Source: Ruminococcus sp.
GTDB taxonomy: Bacteria; Bacillota; Clostridia; Oscillospirales; Ruminococcaceae
Direction of reading: 5' to 3'
Length of the DNA: 46,370 nucleotides
NCBI GenBank assembly: GCA_017525915.1
Contig: JAFXSC010000005.1
Location: 1 to 46,370, forward strand
A program made the translations under genes and the position numbers. The notes under the pieces are model-generated. The model was not told where the DNA came from. It saw only the letters and a list, made by a program, of their open reading frames with translations, and did no database searches. Positions 41,580-46,370 of the stretch are shown here, in pieces (the stretch's first letter is position 1; each line of letters starts with the position of its first letter).

Positions 41580-42430
41580 GCGAGGACGCCTTTTTTCATC
41601 AGCTTGACTTCAACATAGTTCCCGATACAGCGCCGGTATTCGATAAAGCAGCGCTTGAACGGATGCTCCGGTCCGCTGAAAGCTTCTCCAAAGATTTCGA
41701 TGACGCGGGCAGGTTCTTTGATACCGTCCTTGAGACCGCGGTCTATCTCTGCCTTTTCCCCATGAAGAAGCGCGACAGCCTGTTTATGTGCAAGCTCAGG
41801 CACAGCGAGGAGAAGGATTTCTGGAACGCCGCCCATAACGCTAAAGGATTTGTTCTCAGCGAGTTGACGCCTTACGCCCACCTCAAAGGCAGCATTCTCG
41901 ATGACCTTGACGCGGTGCTGGGAAGCCTTATCTCCGCGTTCACTGATCAATTCTATTCCTATAATGAAAATATGCTCGCAAACCCTGTTCTGCTGGCTGC
42001 AAAGGCGATGGGATTTCCGGACTGCAAGCTCCTCCGCCGTGCCCGTCTGACTGCACAGTCGGTCTTCACGCATTGGGACGACCGCGGCGAGGCGATATAT
42101 GCGGATAATGTATTCGCGCTGCTGGTATGTCTGTATGTGAAATACCGCTGCAAGCTGGGCAGGGAAAGCGCCGTCAACTGGCTCTACAGGCTGTCGTATG
42201 AGCTTTTCGGCGCTAAGAACGCTAAGTTCCTCGATATAGCGTACAAGGCTGTGGCACTGGTGGACGGAGTTTACAGCGAGCCGGCAGCAAAGGCGTACCG
42301 TCCGGCAGTCGTGCTATGGCATATCTTTCGTGTGCTGCGACGTTTGAGCGAAAGCTTCTCCTGCGACGAGTGGATGAAATGCGGCTGCGAAAAGGAATGC
42401 GAGGTCTGCGATTGCATGATTACACAGTAG
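41576..42430 (+). CDS. Unrecognised helical protein (paralog 2)
   Basis: The 284-aa helical protein shares its C-terminal half with the upstream gene: LLVCLYVKYRCKLGRES, IAYKAVALVDGVYSEPAAK, VVLWHIFRVLRRLSESF. Its own end is cysteine-rich (MKCGCEKECEVCDCM, about 266-280), a possible metal site not present in paralog 1, which instead has an acidic tail. It starts at an ATGA overlap and is the last gene before a terminator hairpin. Function is unknown. The pairing of two diverged copies with contrasting tails suggests they form a hetero-complex. Confidence 0.75.
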   Translation: MSEDAFFHQLDFNIVPDTAPVFDKAALERMLRSAESFSKDFDDAGRFFDTVLETAVYLCLFPMKKRDSLFMCKLRHSEEKDFWNAAHNAKGFVLSELTPYAHLKGSILDDLDAVLGSLISAFTDQFYSYNENMLANPVLLAAKAMGFPDCKLLRRARLTAQSVFTHWDDRGEAIYADNVFALLVCLYVKYRCKLGRESAVNWLYRLSYELFGAKNAKFLDIAYKAVALVDGVYSEPAAKAYRPAVVLWHIFRVLRRLSESFSCDEWMKCGCEKECEVCDCMITQ

Positions 42431-42461
42431 CGCTACGAGGGGTTCAACAGTTATAAAAAAT

Positions 42462-42526
42462 ACCGGAAGCTTCACAGCTTCCGGTTTTGTTTTTCTTGAA
42501 TTACGGTTATACCATTGCGAAAAATT
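42462..42526 (+). repeat. Dispersed hairpin repeat, copy 3
   Basis: ACCGGAAGCT pairs with AGCTTCCGGT (42462-42485), then TTTTGTTTTTC, acting as the terminator of the paralog pair. TTATACCATTGCGAAAAATT (42507-42526) matches the right arm of the copy at 13816. A host-type repeat within element B hints that B formed in, or carries DNA from, a close relative. Confidence 0.7.
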
Positions 42527-42529
42527 GGT

Positions 42530-42821
42530 TCACTTATTCTTTTTGAGAGTTTTTCTCACGACGGCACGAAGTCTTTCGCAGGTATCCTGCGGAAACTCGG
42601 TTATGAACCTTATCGCCTGCGAATGCGCCTCGTCCTGTGACAGTCTGAGGAACCTGTGGAAGAAGGTATAGACCTCGCTGAAAGTGGAGAATATCTCCGC
42701 GACGGCAGCTTTTCCCTCGGGGGGTGAGCACGACGCTGTTTCCGAAGTCCTCATAGACATAGCCGCAGTTTGCGAGACATCTCAGCATTTTGCTGACGCT
42801 TGGCCTTGAAACGCCGAGGTG
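42530..42821 (-). pseudogene. DtxR/MntR-like regulator pseudogene
   Basis: Joining two frames gives HLGVSRPSVSKMLRCLANCG, then VLTP-EGKAAVAEIFSTFSEVY and on to TFFHRFLRLSQDEAHSQAIR. That is a metalloregulator: winged helix with SVSKML recognition helix, then TPEGKA and the dimerisation helices. One extra base in a run of six G (42719-42724) shifts the frame, and the first ~35 residues are missing at an abrupt join (about 42821) to an integrase fragment. It is clearly broken. Confidence 0.75.
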
Positions 42822-42832
42822 TCAGGATATAA

Positions 42833-42921
42833 AGCTGCGAAAACAGCGATTTGATCTTCTTCAGTGTCGGATAGTTGCAATCGGATGTATCAATGACGTA
42901 TTGTAGGTCGTCAATGCCGAT
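42833..42921 (-). pseudogene. Integrase internal fragment
   Basis: Reads IGIDDLQYVIDTSDCNYPTL and LKKIKSLFSQLY, matching residues about 117-146 of the element A integrase (28519-29580) with one difference. It covers only part of the core-binding domain and no catalytic residue. It corresponds to DNA 29147-29235. It marks a former integrase in element B, now mostly deleted. Confidence 0.9.
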
Positions 42922-42927
42922 AATAAT

Positions 42928-43182
42928 GTGATTGCCTTGTATCATCTGCTCGCTGAGGCAGACGAAGGCGGACTGCAAGCTGTCGTCATGTACAATCAGC
43001 CACCAACCGCAAAAGAACGCCAAGACACTCAAGGTCATCTTTTTGATTTTCTGGGCCAGGAACAGATTTATGAGGTTATGCCCGAAAATACACGAAAAGT
43101 CGCTATTCTACTTGAAGGCGATGACTTCTTTCTCACGCCGCAGAGCTTTCGTGAAGTTTTCGACCAAAACAGAGAAAAGTGA
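42928..43182 (+). CDS. Hypothetical ORF or gene remnant
   Basis: The frame from GTG 42928 gives 84 codons (ALYHLLAEADEGGLQAVVMYNQ ... VAILLEGDDFFLTPQSFREVF). It has no convincing ribosome binding site, and its start abuts the integrase fragment, so it is probably the 3' part of a lost gene. The internally acidic and hydrophobic pattern suggests real coding origin. No family is recognised. The right-end repeat begins within its last codons. Confidence 0.4.
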   Translation: MIALYHLLAEADEGGLQAVVMYNQPPTAKERQDTQGHLFDFLGQEQIYEVMPENTRKVAILLEGDDFFLTPQSFREVFDQNREK

Positions 43183-43304
43183 TGTGCATTGACGTCCTAA
43201 GATGTGTTGCACACCACTCTTATAGCACTCATCTATTATAGATAACATCGAAAAAACGCCATTTTTAGGGGCTTCTCACTTATGCAAGCGATAAGAAAAG
43301 TTAC
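43175..43304. repeat. Right-end repeat of element B
   Basis: Near-copy of 38596-38725, with GCACTCAT at 43225 and CCACTCTT 11 bases before it. It lies directly left of att3, as the matching right end of B. Confidence 0.85.
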
Positions 43305-43376
43305 CAAAGAGATAATTTTATCCCAACTGGGACTATACGAAAAATCGCCTCGCAGGGCTATCCTGCGAGGTTTTTT
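43305..43376 (+). repeat. att3: third copy of the rpsI attachment site
   Basis: CAAAGAGATAATTTTATCCC, then AACTGGGACTATACG and the terminator hairpin. It keeps the AAAGAGATAA that encodes Lys-Arg-stop. It is both the right end of B and the left end of C. Confidence 0.9.
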
Positions 43377-43416
43377 GTTTTTCTCCGACAGTATGGGAAA
43401 CTCTGAAAAACGATAG

Positions 43417-43489
43417 GTAGCAACCAAGTAGCACCCGAGTAGAACCCAGAAAATCGGCGCGGAAAACGTGGGTGCTACTCGGGTGCTAC
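43417..43489. promoter_or_regulatory. Arm-type integrase sites, element C left end
   Basis: Three direct 9-mers at 11-base steps: GTAGCAACC (43417), GTAGCACCC (43428) and GTAGAACCC (43439). Inverted copies GTGGGTGCTAC (43468) and TCGGGTGCTAC (43479) follow. Unit spacing, number and orientation equal the element A left end, with CCC in place of CTC. Confidence 0.75.
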
Positions 43490-43555
43490 GTCGGTGGGAA
43501 CGGTAGGGAAAGTTCTCGCAAACAGTTGAAGTGCCTGTCGGAATGTGATACAATA

Positions 43556-43589
43556 TAAAAAATGGCTGTACTAATAGCACAGCCATTTG
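43556..43589 (-). terminator. Terminator of the AIPR-like gene
   Basis: AAATGGCTGT pairs with ACAGCCATTT on the minus strand, followed by TTTTATATT. Confidence 0.85.
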
Positions 43590-43597
43590 ATAAGACA

Positions 43598-44797
43598 TTA
43601 TTCGTTAAGCATTTCAAGAGCGATAGTCATATATAGCGTTTTCCAGTTTCCGACATCTTTACCTACAAGCTGAGCATTGTTACCAAGCGAGCGATGACGC
43701 TCTATTGTTGTTTCAACAAGACTTGGAGCTACTTTTTCCATAATCTTAAATGGATCCTTTTTCCAAGAATATTCTACGCCGTCGTCTTTAACTAATGCGC
43801 GAAAAGCTCCGAGAATTGGATATAAGAATCCGGTAGGTGAAAGATAATCCATTTCGTTTTTATAGAATTTTGATTTAAACTTTTTGGTATTGTCCTTTGG
43901 ACAAGAAACGCCTTTTATTGAACCGTATCTACCACTGGAATTTTTTTCTTTATAGTAGTTGCCAATATTTACTTCGAGAAGATCATATAGTTTAAAAATA
44001 TCAATCATTATGTTTTTCATTCTGAAGTACGGATTGGCGTTTGGATTATCTTCGTTGTTTTTATGAGCGTCGATATAATAATCAATACATTTCTTTTTGC
44101 TGCTATAAGAAATAACGGGGAATGCGTTGATATCGGGATATTTTTCGAGATTAAAAAGAGTGAGCATTGAAATAATATCGGCAACATCAATATCGCCTTT
44201 ATCATTTTCACGGAAATATACGTCGTTGCAAAATGCTTCATTCTTTATTGTTTCTTTTATAAAGTCAAATCGGTTTTCAAGCTCGGCTATTGATTTGTCC
44301 TGAACTTGCGTCGATGTGTTACGCGCGGCTGCGAGGGATTGAAAAATATCTTCAACTCCCGTCAATATTTCAAGCTTGACAAATTGCTGCCCCTTATCAA
44401 GTTCTTTCCTTTTTTCAAGAATTGCCTTGTATGTATGACCGCCGTCAACATCGCCGTGAACTTCTTCGTCGCTAAATGTTATACTCAGCTTTCCGCTATT
44501 ATTATCATAGTGAACGGAAGCAGCTGAAATAACAAGACCTCGGTTGAGTAAGTAAAAAAATGGTTCGCTGGTATTAACAAGGGATGCTTTGATCTTTTTT
44601 GCTACGCCGTTATTCATTGACTGGTTTCTTGGATTTGTTGCCATGGGAATGTCCTCTGGGATTTCCTTTACATCACATATAGCAAAGTACATCTGAGGAT
44701 AAGCGTCGTCGCTCTTTTTTTCTTCGTCGCGCTGCTGATAGGGATTGGGGAGCTTTCTGAAATTTTCAACGGGGAATGTTAATACTCTTTCTGACAT
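43598..44797 (-). CDS. AIPR-like abortive infection protein
   Basis: The 399-aa protein resembles the AIPR (abortive infection phage resistance) family. NNGVAKKIKASLVNTSEPFFYLLNRGL (about 67-93) followed by a strand and VDGGHTYKAILEKRKEL (about 117-133) corresponds to the family's N(N/G)-GGQT-like block; LAAARNTSTQVQDKSIAEL is the later conserved block. AIPR proteins are found in phage-resistance loci and are proposed to act on infected cells' nucleic acids, with mechanism unresolved. ATG 44797 follows GAAGGAGGA. It is divergent from a small XRE gene and is the only complete cargo gene of C in view. Confidence 0.75.
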   Translation of the reverse strand: MSERVLTFPVENFRKLPNPYQQRDEEKKSDDAYPQMYFAICDVKEIPEDIPMATNPRNQSMNNGVAKKIKASLVNTSEPFFYLLNRGLVISAASVHYDNNSGKLSITFSDEEVHGDVDGGHTYKAILEKRKELDKGQQFVKLEILTGVEDIFQSLAAARNTSTQVQDKSIAELENRFDFIKETIKNEAFCNDVYFRENDKGDIDVADIISMLTLFNLEKYPDINAFPVISYSSKKKCIDYYIDAHKNNEDNPNANPYFRMKNIMIDIFKLYDLLEVNIGNYYKEKNSSGRYGSIKGVSCPKDNTKKFKSKFYKNEMDYLSPTGFLYPILGAFRALVKDDGVEYSWKKDPFKIMEKVAPSLVETTIERHRSLGNNAQLVGKDVGNWKTLYMTIALEMLNE

Positions 44798-44866
44798 AAT
44801 AATGTCCTCCTTCAATTAAATAAAATTTAATGAGCAGATACACAGATTTCTCTGTCATCTGTATAT

Positions 44867-44910
44867 AGTATAGCATATAATTATTATGATGTCGACGTCA
44901 TATATGACGT
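44867..44910 (-). promoter_or_regulatory. Promoter and palindromic operator of the AIPR-like gene
   Basis: Minus strand: TCGACA (44890-44895), a 17-bp spacer and TATACT (44867-44872). A perfect palindrome ACGTCATATATGACGT (44895-44910) overlaps the edge of the -35 box and lies between the two divergent genes. The XRE protein is the natural repressor candidate. Confidence 0.7.
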
Positions 44911-44925
44911 TTTTGAGGTGTGACT

Positions 44926-45156
44926 ATGAAGCATAAGTATAATACAATTAACTATTATCTTGGAAATGAAATAAGGAAAATGCGTGAAGGAAGAGGCTAT
45001 TCTCAAAATGAATTTGCAGAAATCTGCGGTATAAGTAGAGCATACTATGGACGTATAGAGAGAGGAGAATATAATGTAACTGTGGATATGTGCCAAAAAA
45101 TCGCAGATGGTTTTGGTTGCCATATTTCTGAGTTGTTTAAGGAAATACCATTATAA
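44926..45156 (+). CDS. XRE-family regulator
   Basis: The 76-aa protein is a single helix-turn-helix domain: LGNEIRKMREGRGYSQNEFAEICGISRAYYGRIERGEYNVTVDMCQKIADG. SQNEFAEICGISRAYYGRIE is a classic Cro/CI HTH. ATG 44926 has GAGG about 8 bases ahead; a GTG 6 bases upstream is less likely. Divergent from the AIPR-like gene across a shared palindrome, it probably represses that gene, itself, or both. Confidence 0.88.
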   Translation: MKHKYNTINYYLGNEIRKMREGRGYSQNEFAEICGISRAYYGRIERGEYNVTVDMCQKIADGFGCHISELFKEIPL

Positions 45157-45178
45157 TTATCTACGACTCTATGTAAAA

Positions 45179-46048
45179 ATGGAACTGATACCAAAGCACC
45201 CTATGGACAAGTTAGTAGTACCGAGAGCTGAAAGGCATGAAGCTATCTTCTATAATGCTGATGAGCTGAATGAGCTGTTTGAGGTTTTCAAGGGTGACAA
45301 ACTGGAGCTTGTGGTGAATATCGCAGCTTACTACGGTCTGAGAAGATGTGAGATACTTGGTCTGAGGTGGGATGCGATCGACTTCAAGAACAAGACGATC
45401 ACGATCCAGCGTAAGATAGTAAGTGACTACGACGAGAACGGTGATATGAAAATCTTTGTGGAGACCAGGCTGAAAACCAATTCCACCAGAAGAACACTTC
45501 CGCTGATACCTCACATCGAGGAGATGCTTCTTGAAAAGAAGAAAATGGAAGTCAAGTTCAAAAAGGCTTGCGGAAAGAGCTACAACAAGGAATTTGACGG
45601 ATTTATCTGCCGGGACAACTACGGCAATATGATCTCGCCAGGATATGTGACACAGCACTTCCACTATGTCATTACCCGAAACGGTTTGAAGCATCTGCGT
45701 TTCCATGATCTACGTCATTCTTGTGCGAGCTTATTGCTTGCTCATGATGTTCCGATGAAGGCTATTCAGGAATGGCTCGGACATAGTAATTTTTCTATCA
45801 CGGCGAATCTTTATAGCCATTTGGAATACAATGCAAAGGTCAACTCGGCTGAAACGATCGCAAGGGTTCTCGGCGGTAAGTCAGAGGATAAACCCGAAGC
45901 TGAAAAGCCTGTCGAAAAGAAAAAGACCACGAGAAGAAAGTCAACGTCAAAGGCAGCAAGTAAAACACCGCCCAAAAAGACAGGCGGTAGAAAAAAGAAA
46001 AGCGATAATCCCGAAGGCACGGGAGAATCGCAGATGTCAACATTATAG
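45179..46048 (+). pseudogene. Truncated tyrosine integrase (catalytic domain) with basic tail
   Basis: From about ATG 45179 the frame encodes 289 aa: the catalytic domain with R (YGLRRCEILGL), K (TRLKTNSTRR region), HDLRH, LGHSNFSITANLY and the final Y. It lacks the arm-binding and most of the core-binding domains that precede IPKHPMDKLV in related integrases; the region before joins to the XRE gene end. No ribosome binding site precedes it. The last ~55 residues are Lys/Arg/Ala/Pro/Ser-rich (KKTTRRKSTSKAASKTPPKK), like histone H1 tails. Not closely related to the element A integrase. Confidence 0.8.
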
Positions 46049-46320
46049 AATATAATCAACGAAAGTGGAATCAAGAAAAAGAAATCAAAAAACGTGTGAT
46101 TTTGGTAGAAAAAAAGGTAGAAAAAAAGTTGCATTCACGCTTATATTCTCTACCAACGCTCACTCGAAACGTAGTTAAATCGGGCAGAAACGGAAAAATT
46201 TACAATCAAACTCATATAATAGAGTAGACAAATGCACGATTTTATGCTATAATACAGTAAAGCTGGTAAATATACGGTGTAAAAATTGTTATGAGAAAAT
46301 TAATTGCATTTGGGTGAAAA
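46049..46320. other. AT-rich intergenic region after the truncated integrase
   Basis: Contains GGTAGAAAAAAAGGTAGAAAAAAAG (positions 46098-46122), two direct GGTAGAAAAAAA copies, and an inverted TCTACC at about 46150; these may be arm sites of the neighbouring integrase. No gene is seen. Confidence 0.4.
46225..46253 (+). promoter_or_regulatory. Candidate promoter near the window end
   Basis: TAGACA (46225-46230), a 17-bp spacer and TATAAT (46248-46253), reading into the partial ORF at 46321. Confidence 0.6.
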
Positions 46321-46370
46321 ATGATGAGAGATTTTATAAAAAGCATTTCAAAATATTTTGTGCAAATAAA
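46321..46370 (+). CDS. Possible start of a gene cut by the window end
   Basis: ATG ATG AGA opens a frame (MMRDFIKSISKYFVQI) that runs off the window. GGGTG lies close upstream. Only 16 codons are visible, so identity cannot be judged. Confidence 0.3.
   Translation, partial: MMRDFIKSISKYFVQI

Noticed and set aside
41378-42073. Minus-strand frame across the paralog pair
   Set aside because: The acidic-tail codons read as Ser runs in reverse. The forward operon has promoter, binding sites and ATGA coupling.

Overview
The window looks like a chromosomal segment of a cellulosome-forming Ruminococcus (Oscillospiraceae, Bacillota). The host part has moderate GC and runs to about 27.4 kb. The clearest taxonomic signal is a secreted GH10 xylanase carrying a CBM22-like module, a Thr-rich linker and a C-terminal type I dockerin. 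Consistent signs are frequent ATA isoleucine codons, strong AGGAGG ribosome binding sites, TTGACA-17-TATAAT promoters and many small lipoproteins with Ser/Thr-rich N-termini. The genus is inferred from these traits, not proven.

Host region (1-27.4 kb). The end of an rRNA operon (5S rRNA plus terminator) is followed by a polytopic membrane protein. A leftward operon follows: rnhA, a nifS-type cysteine desulfurase, an EF-Tu-domain-like protein, a lipoprotein and a nifU-type scaffold. Then come glmM, a cytoplasmic GH43 enzyme, a Wzz-like coiled-coil membrane protein, secG, rnr (RNase R), a lipoprotein and the dockerin xylanase. After three leftward lipoprotein genes come typA/bipA, a YcxB-like membrane protein, a tRNA-Pro/Thr/Tyr cluster, a small acidic membrane protein, rsmE, a membrane-anchored glycerophosphodiesterase, a C_GCAxxG_C_C protein, a small ribbon-helix-helix protein, a lipoprotein and rplM-rpsI behind an L13-leader-like hairpin.

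Accessory region (27.4-46.4 kb). This is an array of integrated elements stacked at the 3' end of rpsI. A ~70-bp direct repeat covers the last rpsI codons and its terminator. It occurs at 27425 (att1), 38726 (att2) and 43305 (att3).

Element A (att1-att2, ~11.3 kb) is a complete-looking integrative mobilizable element. It has a tyrosine integrase, a zinc-ribbon protein, two small regulators/excisionase, an HUH rolling-circle Rep behind a 15-bp inverted repeat, a MobV relaxase behind oriT-like hairpins and a serine recombinase. Its AT-rich cargo is an EcoRI-type DNA adenine methyltransferase next to a DUF262-HNH nuclease.

Element B (att2-att3, ~4.6 kb) has no intact recombinase. It carries an operon with an EVE-like (modified-base-reader-like) domain, facing a pair of unrecognised paralogous genes. 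It also carries scars: an integrase fragment and a frameshifted DtxR-like regulator.

Beyond att3 a third left end (C) begins, with its own arm-type sites. It holds an AIPR-like abortive-infection gene, a divergent XRE regulator and an N-terminally truncated integrase.

The two left ends share an identical layout of integrase arm sites: three direct and two inverted 11-mers, all on an 11-bp pitch. Their sequences differ. The right ends of A and B are near-copies. rpsI therefore appears to be a recurrent landing site where related elements accumulate and leave candidate defence cargo. The most noteworthy points are this array, the methyltransferase/DUF262-HNH pair, the paralog pair with the EVE-like operon in element B, and an rnhA gene that appears to start at ATA.
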